A stretch of 53,879 nucleotides of DNA, taken from the NCBI GenBank assembly GCA_014240165.1, contig JAAZXM010000026.1, positions 1 through 53,879 on the forward strand, written 5' to 3'. This DNA comes from Myxococcales bacterium. GTDB lineage: Bacteria > Myxococcota_A > UBA9160 > UBA4427. Below the pieces are notes generated by a model. That model saw only the letters and a list, made by a program, of their open reading frames with translations, made no database searches and was not told the DNA's origin. The translations under genes and the position numbers were made by a program. Below are positions 9,407-16,730 of this stretch, piece by piece. Every line of letters begins with the position of its first letter. Within the stretch, counting starts at the first letter, position 1.

Positions 9407-11035
9407 ATGAGACGGCCCCGACCCACGCTTCTTTCAACCGTCGCCCTGGGGCTGATTCTCGTTTGCGCGATCGGCTGCGCGGGTGGGGGCGGAAAGCCGA
9501 ACGCCTCCAAGAACGTTCTGCTCACCTCGGATTTCGATGATGCCGATGTGGGCGCCGAGGCCGCCAAGGGGATGGCGGCCCAGATGGGAATCGTCGATGA
9601 CCCGGAACTCCAGGCCTATATCGAGATCATCGGAAAACGGATGCTCCCCTTCGCCCCGACCCGGGCCTTTGATTACACCTTTCATATCATCGACCAATCG
9701 GCTCCCAACGCCTTCGCGCTCCCGGGCGGCTATATCTACATCTCCCGCGGGCTGCTGACCCTGGTCAATAGCGAGGACGAACTCGCCTGCGTGATTGGCC
9801 ACGAGATCACCCACGCCGCCGAGCGCCACGCCGCGAGCCGCCAGCAATTCAACCTGCGGCTGAGCCCCCTCTCGGTGGGCTTCATGCGGGCGGGCAGCCT
9901 GGCCGCCTATGGGCGCGACCAGGAAAGGGATGCCGATCGGGGAGGCCAGATCCTTGCCGCCAAGGCGGGATGGAATCCGGCGGGCATGGCGACCTTCATG
10001 CAGGATATGGGAGCGATGGATCGGCTGACCGTCGGCTGGTCGCGACTTCCGGGTTTCTTTGACAGTCATCCCACGTCGCCCCAGCGCGCGGCGGCGTCCG
10101 CCAACCGGGCCGAGAACCTGACCTGGACCCCCCGCCCGAATATCGCCCCGAACCCCCATGCGTTTCTGGCCCATATGGAAGGCCTGACCCTGGGCGCCGA
10201 TCCCAAGCAGGGCATCTTCGAGGGGAGTCGCTTTCTTCATCGCGACATGAATTTCAGTCTGCTTTTTCCCGATGGTTGGGAGCTGATCAACAAACACGAT
10301 GTGGTGGGTGCGGTCGCGCCCCTGGGAAAAGCCTATATCGCGCTTCGAATCGCGGGCCCCGGCGACGATCCCCGCGCCATGGCGCATCTCTTCATCGAGT
10401 CCGAGTTACGCCAGGAGCGGGGGCGCGTACGCAGCGAACAAGCTCTCCAGGTAGGAGCGCTGCCGGCGTACAGGGTTTACATCGATTCGCAGAACATTCA
10501 GGGCTTCGTGACCTTCATCGCGTATAACGATGTCATCTACCGATTGGATACGGTTTCCGTGGGAAGCCAGATCGCCAGTTTCGATGGGCGCGGACGCGCC
10601 GTCGCCCGGAGTTTCCGCCCGCTCACCGAGAAGGAAAAGACGCTCTTCAAGGTCACCCGGCTTGCCCTGGTCCAGAGCCGCGGCGGGGAAACCCTGAGCA
10701 CCCTGAGCGCCCGAACGGCCAACGAACTCGACCTCGCCACCACCGCGGTCATGAACGACCTCTTTCTCAACTCCCGGCTCGAAGAAGGCCGCTGGATCAA
10801 GATCGGACGGGCGGAGGCCTACATTCCCCAGGAGCCTGGAGAGCCCGCGGCCGGCCCCCAGACTGCGGCCGGGCCCCAGACTGCGGCCGGGCCCCAAGCC
10901 ATCACCCATCGGCGAGCACTCGAAGGTTTTTCGCCCTCGACCTTCCCAGGAAATGGGCTCCAGCGAGCGCTCACCCCCCGGGGCGAGCCGGAAAGAAGGG
11001 GAGACGCAGAAATTCTGCAACTTTTCGGCAGATAG
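9407..11035 (+). CDS. M48-family metalloprotease lipoprotein (copy 2) with AAGPQT repeats
   Basis: Second M48 peptidase of the window, 542 residues. An N-terminal hydrophobic segment ends in CAIGC (probable lipidated Cys24). HEITH is at 132-136 and the third ligand lies in YGRDQERDADRGG. Domain order is the same as in the gene at 4918: peptidase, middle domain, then a LysM-like segment starting SRGGETLSTLSART and ending EEGRWIKIGRAEAY. After that the protein adds about 70 residues with three near-identical AAGPQT units (an 18-bp tandem repeat near 10850-10900) and a basic tail. The tail may be low-constraint sequence produced by repeat expansion. The two M48 copies look like an old duplication separated by the esterase/kinase pair. 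Confidence 0.92.
   Translation: MRRPRPTLLSTVALGLILVCAIGCAGGGGKPNASKNVLLTSDFDDADVGAEAAKGMAAQMGIVDDPELQAYIEIIGKRMLPFAPTRAFDYTFHIIDQSAPNAFALPGGYIYISRGLLTLVNSEDELACVIGHEITHAAERHAASRQQFNLRLSPLSVGFMRAGSLAAYGRDQERDADRGGQILAAKAGWNPAGMATFMQDMGAMDRLTVGWSRLPGFFDSHPTSPQRAAASANRAENLTWTPRPNIAPNPHAFLAHMEGLTLGADPKQGIFEGSRFLHRDMNFSLLFPDGWELINKHDVVGAVAPLGKAYIALRIAGPGDDPRAMAHLFIESELRQERGRVRSEQALQVGALPAYRVYIDSQNIQGFVTFIAYNDVIYRLDTVSVGSQIASFDGRGRAVARSFRPLTEKEKTLFKVTRLALVQSRGGETLSTLSARTANELDLATTAVMNDLFLNSRLEEGRWIKIGRAEAYIPQEPGEPAAGPQTAAGPQTAAGPQAITHRRALEGFSPSTFPGNGLQRALTPRGEPERRGDAEILQLFGR
10852..10900 (+). repeat. 18-bp tandem repeat in M48 gene, about 2.7 copies
   Basis: Near-identical units of the type CCCCAGACTGCGGCCGGG follow each other and encode AAGPQT units in the C-terminal tail of the second M48 protease. 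The unit length is a multiple of three, so the frame is kept. Confidence 0.85.
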
Positions 11036-11073
11036 GCCTTCAGTGGCGGGAGCCTCGGGCCGATCCAGGGTTC

Positions 11074-11409
11074 ATGTTGCTTCAAGAGAACCCGCGACCG
11101 TATATCCCTGAAAGCCAACCGCTCACCCTGAAGACCTCCGAGGCGCGAATGATGCTTCGGGCCGCCCTCGGACCCTATTGCCAGGCGGGCTACGAGCAGC
11201 TCCAGGACATGGCGGGCCACTCCACGAGCTTCGATACGACGGGGCCCTCGGGCGCCCGCTACCGCGTCGACTGCTTCGTGAACCAGGTTTCTCCCAGCGA
11301 CCGAATGATCACTGTCGCCGGCATCGCCACCGAATTGGCAGCCTCTTCGCGAATCCCGGAGGAGACCTCTCTCGGTTTCAGCATCCTCGCCGACGGCACG
11401 ATCTTCTAG
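11074..11409 (+). CDS. small protein of unknown function
   Basis: A 111-residue open frame with codon use like its neighbours (mostly G or C in third positions), which supports it being real. I recognise no family. It has no signal peptide or membrane segment. The second half, with alternating hydrophobic residues (YRVDCFVNQVSPSDRMITVAGIAT) and a closing LGFSILADGTIF, looks like a small beta-rich fold. It starts 38 bp after the second M48 gene and converges on the LOG-family gene. Only a weak AGGG sequence stands before the ATG, so an internal start is possible. Confidence 0.65.
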   Translation: MLLQENPRPYIPESQPLTLKTSEARMMLRAALGPYCQAGYEQLQDMAGHSTSFDTTGPSGARYRVDCFVNQVSPSDRMITVAGIATELAASSRIPEETSLGFSILADGTIF

Positions 11410-11453
11410 ACAGCCCGAGCCGAAGAACTCTCGCCAGGTGCGGACTCGGGTTC

Positions 11454-11470
11454 GGCTTCGCGGCGAAGCC
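11454..11470. terminator. hairpin between convergent genes
   Basis: A perfect 7-bp stem (GGCTTCG / CGAAGCC) with a 3-nt CGG loop lies between the unknown gene and the convergent LOG-family gene, whose stop codon it touches. It has no U-tract, so it could act in both directions only weakly. Confidence 0.45.
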
Positions 11471-12021
11471 TACGCCGGGGCTTGCCTCTGGCACAGAGCC
11501 AGGAGCGATACCGGGTCGGATTCCACCTGGAGCCCGTCTCGACTGCTGGCCGGCATGAAACCCGCCTCCACTGCCTGGTCGAGAAAGTCGATCAACTTGT
11601 CGTAATAGCCTTCGACGTTGAGCAATCCCACGGGCTTGGGATGGATTTCCAATTGGGCCCAGGTCAGGATTTCGAGGATCTCCTCGAAGGTGCCGATGCC
11701 ACCGGGAAGCGCGATGAAGGCATCGGATAGCCGCTCCATGGTGGCCTTTCGCTCATGCATGCTGCCAACCACGATGAGTTCGCTCAACCCGTAATGCGCC
11801 AGCTCCCTTTCCTCGAGCGCCCTGGGGATCACGCCCGTCGCCCGACCCCCGGCCTCGAGCACGGCGTCGGCCAGCACGCCCATCAAGCCGATCTTTCCTC
11901 CCCCAAAAACGAGTTCGAGATCGTGCTCCACGAGCGCGGTTCCCATCGCGCGAGCCGCGTCGCGGTATTGCGGGAGATTTCCGAAATTCGCGCCACAGAA
12001 AACGCAGACGCGACGCATCAT
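11470..12021 (-). CDS. LOG-family (TIGR00730) nucleotide phosphoribohydrolase
   Basis: Rossmann-fold protein of 183 residues. The hallmark PGGIGTFEE is at 106-114, the first glycine-rich part is VFGGGKIGLMG (38-48), and the N-terminus has the VFCGAN strand. Family members cleave cytokinin nucleotides or other nucleoside 5'-monophosphates to free base and ribose 5-phosphate; in bacteria the role is often general nucleotide housekeeping. The stop is 4 nt from the histidine phosphatase start region on the same strand (phosphatase stop at 12026), so the two may form one unit. The start could be either of two adjacent ATG codons. Confidence 0.9.
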   Translation of the reverse strand: MMRRVCVFCGANFGNLPQYRDAARAMGTALVEHDLELVFGGGKIGLMGVLADAVLEAGGRATGVIPRALEERELAHYGLSELIVVGSMHERKATMERLSDAFIALPGGIGTFEEILEILTWAQLEIHPKPVGLLNVEGYYDKLIDFLDQAVEAGFMPASSRDGLQVESDPVSLLALCQRQAPA

Positions 12022-12025
12022 CGCC

Positions 12026-12625
12026 CTAACTCTCCACGCCGCGGAGATGGGCGGTCTCGTTCAGGCTACCCACGCTCTGAATGCCCTCCGTGGACGCGAA
12101 AAAACGGTTTACGCTGGTGTACATGGGGTTGAAGAAGAGCCGGAACTCAAGCCCGATCACGTGGGAAGCCCAGGCATTGATCACACCCCCGTGGCAGAAC
12201 ACCGCGATCCTTCGCCCGGGATTTTCCGCGACGATTTCCCCCAGGCCGTCGAGCACGGCCTGACGAAAATCCGTCAGATCCATCCCGGGCGGATAACCCA
12301 GCCGCATGAACTCACGCCAGGCCTTGTAGTCGATCCGCTTGAGCTCCTCGATGGGCACATAGCGGCTCGCATCTCGATCGTATTCCGAAACCCGCGGCTC
12401 CGTTTCAATTTCCAACCCAAGCTGCTCTGCCAGGGGGAGCGCCGTTTGCCGGGCCCGTTGCATCGGGCTCGAATAAATACGATCGACCTTGCCCTCTTCA
12501 CCCAACCAGCGCGCCACGGCAAGGGCCTGCTTCTCACCGCGCTCGGAAAGCGGCGGGTCCGCGGGCGTTCCATCCTGGGTTTCCAGCCGAATGGGCAGGC
12601 CGTGCCGAATCAACAACAATTCCAT
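12026..12625 (-). CDS. histidine phosphatase (phosphoglycerate mutase-like) family protein
   Basis: The start is placed at the ATG at 12623-12625, where MELLLIRHGLP begins; the longer open frame upstream lacks family features and overlaps the promoter side of the DUF2914 gene. The 199-residue protein has the catalytic RHG at 7-9 (phosphohistidine His8), LSERGEKQA, the YSSPMQRARQTA block and a second catalytic His in FCHGGVINAW. This pattern fits cobalamin-type or general phosphatases of branch 1. The substrate is unknown. Divergent from the DUF2914 gene, 148 bp apart. Confidence 0.9.
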   Translation of the reverse strand: MELLLIRHGLPIRLETQDGTPADPPLSERGEKQALAVARWLGEEGKVDRIYSSPMQRARQTALPLAEQLGLEIETEPRVSEYDRDASRYVPIEELKRIDYKAWREFMRLGYPPGMDLTDFRQAVLDGLGEIVAENPGRRIAVFCHGGVINAWASHVIGLEFRLFFNPMYTSVNRFFASTEGIQSVGSLNETAHLRGVES

Positions 12626-12739
12626 GGGCCGAAGTCTAGCCGCCCTCGATTGCCAGGGTTTCGAATACCGTCGCTGCCGGATGCGGAGTACTTCTCCCCA
12701 TGGCCCGCGCCTTTTCTCCCGCCGCCGGACGGGAACTCT

Positions 12740-12749
12740 GTGTATAGTG
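12740..12749 (+). promoter_or_regulatory. possible -10 element before the DUF2914 gene
   Basis: GTATAGTG contains a TATAGT hexamer about 30 nt before the ATG of the DUF2914 gene; no good -35 box is obvious. A GAGGAGG ribosome binding site follows at 12761-12767. Confidence 0.4.
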
Positions 12750-12773
12750 CCGGTGGATCCGAGGAGGTTCAGC

Positions 12774-13307
12774 ATGAAGGCGGGCAAGATCGAAATTTTC
12801 CTTCTGGGCTTGATTGGAGGGATATTTCTCAATCCGCTGAGTGTTCCCACCCTGGCCCAGGCCCAGGAAAGCCCGGCCGGCGCGGCTGCGGCCCCCACGA
12901 GCCCGCCCCCCGGAGACCCGGCTTCCGCCGGCGAGACCCTTCTAGAAGGTTCTGGTCAGGAAGAAGCGGAAGGCAGCGTCGAGCCTGGGGTCGCCCTGGT
13001 CCAGTTCACCACTGCGGTGGAGGACCGGGAGCCCGTAGACGCCATCGCGTTCCTGGAAAACGAAGCACGCAGCATCATCTTCTACTCGGATATCCGAGGT
13101 TATTCCGGCTCGACCCTCCTCCACCGCTGGGAATACCAGGGGCAGGTGATGGCCGAGGTGCCCTTCGTCATCGGGGGAGACCGCTGGCGGGTCTGGTCCA
13201 GCAAGGAATTGCTACCGGCTTGGATCGGGGATTGGACGGTTTCCGTGGTGAAAGCCGACGGAGAGGTCATCGCGGCCGAATCGTTCAGCTACAACGAGCG
13301 CCTCTGA
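12774..13307 (+). CDS. secreted DUF2914-domain protein
   Basis: The 177-residue protein starts at the ATG 6 nt after a GAGGAGG ribosome binding site; the frame is open further upstream but that part is not supported. Residues 1-30 are a signal peptide (hydrophobic FLLGLIGGIFL, then LAQAQ). Residues 30-80 are a low-complexity Ala/Pro/Glu linker. The remainder is a DUF2914 domain: strands around VALVQFTTAVEDREPVDAI, the FYSDIRGYSGSTLLHRWEY motif, and the closing WTVSVVKADGEVIAAESF. The domain occurs in envelope-associated proteins of proteobacteria; its function is not established. Confidence 0.85.
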   Translation: MKAGKIEIFLLGLIGGIFLNPLSVPTLAQAQESPAGAAAAPTSPPPGDPASAGETLLEGSGQEEAEGSVEPGVALVQFTTAVEDREPVDAIAFLENEARSIIFYSDIRGYSGSTLLHRWEYQGQVMAEVPFVIGGDRWRVWSSKELLPAWIGDWTVSVVKADGEVIAAESFSYNERL

Positions 13308-13372
13308 CCCCGCGCTCCTCGCGGCCGATCAGCCAAGCACCTGATGGACAAGGCAATGGGCGAGGTGGGTGC

Positions 13373-13407
13373 GGGGCGAGGTACGGGGCGAGGTACGGGG
13401 CGAGGAG
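13373..13407. repeat. 12-bp tandem repeat, about 2.9 copies
   Basis: Units of GGGGCGAGGTAC repeat in the gap between the convergent DUF2914 and selenoprotein genes. The period of 12 recurs in other arrays of this window. Confidence 0.8.
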
Positions 13408-13453
13408 AGAGAGGACGGGAAAGCGCCCAGGCGCCCTCCCGTCCCAACCCGGT

Positions 13454-13810
13454 TCAGAGCAGGGCGTCCGTGTAGGCTTCTTCGTTGAAGCCCACCAGAA
13501 CGGTCTTGCCTGCGCGTGCCGTCGGGGCGCGAAGATTTCCCGTCGGCCCCAGCATGGCGGCGACCACGTCCGCAGCCGCTTTCCCGCCGGGTTTGAACTC
13601 CGTCACCTTCTTGCCCTTCGCGACGATGACCCGGCTGGCTTCCCGGGCCATGCGCGCCGCTTCGGTCTTGCCCAGTTTTTGACTCGCCGGGACCGTCGTG
13701 GCGGGTTCGATTCCATTGGCATCCAAAAACTTGGATGCTCGGGTACAGGACGTTCAACCCTTGCGGTGGTAGTACCAATCGATTTTTTTGGCCAAATCCG
13801 ATTCTCCCAT
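13454..13810 (-). CDS. ArsC-family selenoprotein (UGA read as selenocysteine)
   Basis: A thioredoxin-fold protein of the ArsC/Spx family, 118 residues if the in-frame UGA at 13754-13756 is read as selenocysteine (residue 19). Before the UGA the frame reads MGESDLAKKIDWYYHRKG; after it, TSCTRASKFLDANGIEP. Together they form a Gly-Sec-x-x-Cys motif where relatives have a redox CxxC. The C-terminal end (LRAPTARAGKTVLVGFNEEAY) matches the closing strand and helix of ArsC-like proteins, showing that homology continues on both sides of the UGA. A perfect hairpin follows the UGA. Arsenate reduction is not implied; a thiol or selenol redox role is more likely. Gene callers would give only a truncated frame starting at a TTG at 13724-13726. 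The ATG at 13808-13810 has no strong ribosome binding site. Confidence 0.85.
13719..13738 (-). promoter_or_regulatory. bacterial SECIS-type hairpin
   Basis: On the minus strand an 8-bp perfect stem (GCATCCAA pairing with TTGGATGC) encloses a 4-nt loop GTTT. The loop begins 23 nt after the UGA and starts with G, matching the known bacterial SECIS rule of a short apical loop with an early G about 16-37 nt after the UGA, recognised by SelB. The hairpin lies inside the coding sequence. Confidence 0.8.
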
Positions 13811-13978
13811 GAGGCGTTCCGTTTCGGGAACCGCGAAAACATCGCGAGAGGGCCCCGCCCCCCGCACGCTGGATGAGTACCCAAGACCGCCGCCCCGCGC
13901 ACGGCCCCAGCACGGAAAATTCATCGCTGGGCGGATCACACGCTCCGAAACCCTGGAGCTGAGACCCCCAGGAGAAGC

Positions 13979-14965
13979 CTAAGGGCCGATATCGGTCTTG
14001 GGGGTCTCCAGCCAGAGTCGTTGGAGCTGGCGGCAATTGCCCGGGGAGTCCGCGTAGCCCTCCCGGCCGTGGGCGATCCTGCGATTGTTGACCCAGAGCT
14101 GTTCGCCCCGTTCGAGGTGGAGCCGAACCACGTTCTCCGGGGAGGCGAGGGTTTCGTCAAGAACATCCAGGGCTGCGCGCTGACGTTCCGTGAGGGGGCT
14201 TCCGACCTTTTCTTGACCCTGCTCGATCCAGTAGCGCATGTAGCGAAAGGTCCGTCCCTTTCCCTCCGGGCCACCGTCGAAGATCGGAAAGCGGTTCCGC
14301 CGCAGGCTCTCGTCGGTGCTCTCCTTGCCGGGCGTGACCACGTCGCGGATGAATTCTTTCTCGAGCAGTTCGAGGGCCTCCGGCGCACTCACTCGCAGGC
14401 GCCAATAGGCATGCATCGCATTGGAGATCAGGCTGTGCCCGCCCTCTCGGCTGGGTTCTTCGCAGAGCAGGCCGACCAGGTCGGGGAGCGTATCGACCGC
14501 GCTGCTGTCCGTATGAAATCCGGTCTCGGCTCCGGTCATCGAAACCGGGATCGCCTCTTTCTTGTAATAGCCGCCTCGATCGCGAACGCAGAAGATGGGG
14601 CCGTATTCCGTCATGACCCGTCCCATACAAACGCCGAGCATCATGTAGAAGAGCCGTTGTTCACCCGGGGAAAGCCGAAGCGCGCCAAGCCCGCGAACCC
14701 AGGCCACGCCGGCTCCGTGAAGCAGCCCCCTGCGCAGGCCCAGGCCGAACTCGGCCAACTGCGGCGTTTCCTCGCAGTCCAAGTCCGCCAGGTCGGGGTG
14801 ATCGGCGCGCTCGGGGTGAGCCCGGAGATAAGCCACAAATTCATCCACGACATCGCCAGGGAGCGTGTATCGCCAATCCCTGCGTCCGGTGAGCAATCGG
14901 GCGTTCCAGATCGGATTATCTTGCGCTCGTCTGCGGCGGGGCGTTGCGACGGAGGACGTCAGCAT
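13979..14965 (-). CDS. TauD/TfdA-family 2-oxoglutarate dioxygenase
   Basis: Predicted Fe(II)/2-oxoglutarate-dependent oxygenase of 328 residues. The facial triad is intact: HTD at 151-153 and distal His299 in NNRRIAHGREGY, with Arg316 (or Arg312) in CRQLQRLWLE for 2-oxoglutarate. The neighbouring core reads VGLLCEEPSREGGHSLISNAMHAYW, like the third TauD-type protein at 40218. Its ATG overlaps the methyltransferase stop by one base (TGATG), so the two are translationally coupled and may act on the same small molecule. The substrate is unknown; such enzymes often hydroxylate amino acids or natural-product intermediates. Confidence 0.9.
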   Translation of the reverse strand: MLTSSVATPRRRRAQDNPIWNARLLTGRRDWRYTLPGDVVDEFVAYLRAHPERADHPDLADLDCEETPQLAEFGLGLRRGLLHGAGVAWVRGLGALRLSPGEQRLFYMMLGVCMGRVMTEYGPIFCVRDRGGYYKKEAIPVSMTGAETGFHTDSSAVDTLPDLVGLLCEEPSREGGHSLISNAMHAYWRLRVSAPEALELLEKEFIRDVVTPGKESTDESLRRNRFPIFDGGPEGKGRTFRYMRYWIEQGQEKVGSPLTERQRAALDVLDETLASPENVVRLHLERGEQLWVNNRRIAHGREGYADSPGNCRQLQRLWLETPKTDIGP

Positions 14966-15723
14966 CAGTTCTTCTCCACACGAATAGCCAGATGGAGCGG
15001 TTGATCGACCAGCGGACCAAAGAAATTCGGGGCGGTTTCAACCATTTCCGGTGTGACGTGCAACTCCTCTACATCCGGCATTTCCGTGAATCCCGCATCC
15101 CGAAGACAGCGAAAATAGTCGGACAGGGTCTTATGGATGCAGCGCACGGGAACAGACACTCCATCCCGGCGATAGATCTCGCCTTCGAAGAGTTGGTCCT
15201 GGCCCGAGTAATAGCCGCAATCCCCGGGTGAGAAATAGAAAGGGGGCTCTTCGCTTCGCGTAAAGGGCAGGCTGGGATGGGGAACCGCGAAGACAAAACT
15301 GCCGCCGGGCTTTAGAACTCGAAAGACGCCGTCAACGACAACGTCCATCTGGTGGCGGGTCAAATAGTTGAATAGAAAGACAGCGACGACCCGGTCGAAG
15401 CACTTCGTTTCAAACCCGGCGAGATCAGCCGCGTTTCCCACGTCGTAGGAAATTCCGAGAGGCTCCCGAGACTCCTCTTTCCGGGCGCGGGCGATCATCT
15501 CCGAGGACAAGTCCATACCCACAAGAGTCTCGGCGCCGCGGCGTTTCAACTGGCGCGCGAAGTAGCCCTCACCGCAGCCCAGGTCGAGCACGCTTCGGCC
15601 ACGAACCGGTTCGCACCAATCGAGCAGGAAAGGCCGGGCGGTGTAATCCGAAAGCAGGAGCGGCGCGTTGCGCTCCCAATCATCGCTGGCCCGGTCGTAG
15701 AGCGATTCGGTGGAGAGCGTCAC
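14965..15723 (-). CDS. class I SAM-dependent methyltransferase
   Basis: Predicted methyltransferase of 252 residues. Motif I is SVLDLGCGEGYFARQL (44-59), followed by LVGMDLSSEMIARA, a VGNAADLAGFE acidic stretch and the VFRVLKPGGSFVFAVPHPSL block typical of UbiE/Methyltransf_11 proteins. It starts at a GTG after a purine-rich GAGGGGG sequence. It leads a two-gene unit with the TauD-type dioxygenase, sharing one base. The acceptor substrate is unknown. Confidence 0.9.
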   Translation of the reverse strand: MTLSTESLYDRASDDWERNAPLLLSDYTARPFLLDWCEPVRGRSVLDLGCGEGYFARQLKRRGAETLVGMDLSSEMIARARKEESREPLGISYDVGNAADLAGFETKCFDRVVAVFLFNYLTRHQMDVVVDGVFRVLKPGGSFVFAVPHPSLPFTRSEEPPFYFSPGDCGYYSGQDQLFEGEIYRRDGVSVPVRCIHKTLSDYFRCLRDAGFTEMPDVEELHVTPEMVETAPNFFGPLVDQPLHLAIRVEKN

Positions 15724-15936
15724 CGGGTGCCCCCTCGAGCATCGAGACGAATAGGCGCCACCGCCTTTGCACTGGCTTCGCCCTCTTCGGTTCGACGCCC
15801 CGAGCCCGGGAATCCCGGGTGGGCATGGCTCAACGGTTGCATTTCCTTCATTGGGGATCAGTCGACAAAGAGTGGCGGATTGGACCGCCGCGAGGGAAAA
15901 ATCGGCGCCTGAGCCAGGGGTGAAGCAGCCGCGCCG

Positions 15937-16584
15937 TCAGCGAGGCGCAGGCGAAGTGCGGGCAGGGCCGGACACCCGCTCGTTGCGCTTGCGGAAGCCA
16001 TCCAGGATCAGGTCCGCCGCCCGGGAAAGCCGCTTTCGGAGCGGTTCCCCGGTGCGTTCCTCGGGTGCCGCCAGCCAGGCGACCAGACAGGTGGCGAGTC
16101 CGCCCTGGAGCAGGAGCGACAGAGTCCCGGCGTCGAGATCCGCGCGAACTTCACCTTGGGCCTGGGCCTCCTCGATGAGAATCGCCAGGGTCGCAGGGCG
16201 CGGCTCGCGTCCACGCACCGGGGGCCGGGGCTGGGCAAAATCCGCCGTTCGCACCCGTCCCCAGGCCAGGCGCATCATTTCGGGGTCGGCCTCGACCCTT
16301 TCAGCCAGATGGGCAGCCCAGGCCCGAACCGCTCTTCGAAGCGGCGCTGGGCCTCCGGTGGCTGCGCGCGGGGGGGCGGGGGGCTCGAATGCGCGCTCGG
16401 CCCACTCGCGCAAAACCGCCTCTTTGCTACCGAAATAATTGAAGAAAGTGGCGTCGCTCACGACCGATGCCGCGGCGATGTCGCGAACCCGGACCGCCTC
16501 GAATCCGAGTTCTCGAAACAATGCGATCGCGTTCTCGATAATCAGATCGCGCTGCCGACGCTGCTTTTCTTCTCTTAAACTCAT
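15937..16584 (-). CDS. TetR-family transcriptional regulator
   Basis: 215-residue regulator. The N-terminal helix-turn-helix spans about residues 10-55 (IENAIALFRELGFEAVRVRDIAAAS, then SDATFFNYFGSKEAVL). The C-terminal ligand domain is variable. It is divergent from the sulfotransferase gene across an AT-rich gap that probably holds its operator. Target and ligand unknown. Confidence 0.92.
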   Translation of the reverse strand: MSLREEKQRRQRDLIIENAIALFRELGFEAVRVRDIAAASVVSDATFFNYFGSKEAVLREWAERAFEPPAPPRAATGGPAPLRRAVRAWAAHLAERVEADPEMMRLAWGRVRTADFAQPRPPVRGREPRPATLAILIEEAQAQGEVRADLDAGTLSLLLQGGLATCLVAWLAAPEERTGEPLRKRLSRAADLILDGFRKRNERVSGPARTSPAPR

Positions 16585-16730
16585 GGCACCACAATTTATT
16601 TATAGTTTATCTCGATTTATCTAATCTCTATTTTTATATTATATAGATCAAATAATTCGAAGCAAGAGCGCACGCGTCAGTCGGACTCGCTCGGCTTGAG
16701 GGGTATAGTGGGCCCGCTCGAAACTCGATC
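16585..16730. promoter_or_regulatory. AT-rich divergent promoter region of TetR and sulfotransferase genes
   Basis: The stretch 16590-16660 is strikingly AT-rich against a GC-rich background (TTTATTTATAG, TTTTTATATTATATAG) and contains repeated TTATC/TTTATC words. A TATAGT hexamer at about 16704 lies 21 nt before the sulfotransferase ATG. The arrangement fits a TetR-type autoregulated divergent promoter; no clean palindrome was found. Confidence 0.5.

Noticed and set aside
13454..13726. 90-codon frame starting at a TTG as an independent gene
   Set aside because: It lacks the first strand and the redox loop of the fold; the upstream in-frame UGA and hairpin explain it as the end of a selenoprotein.
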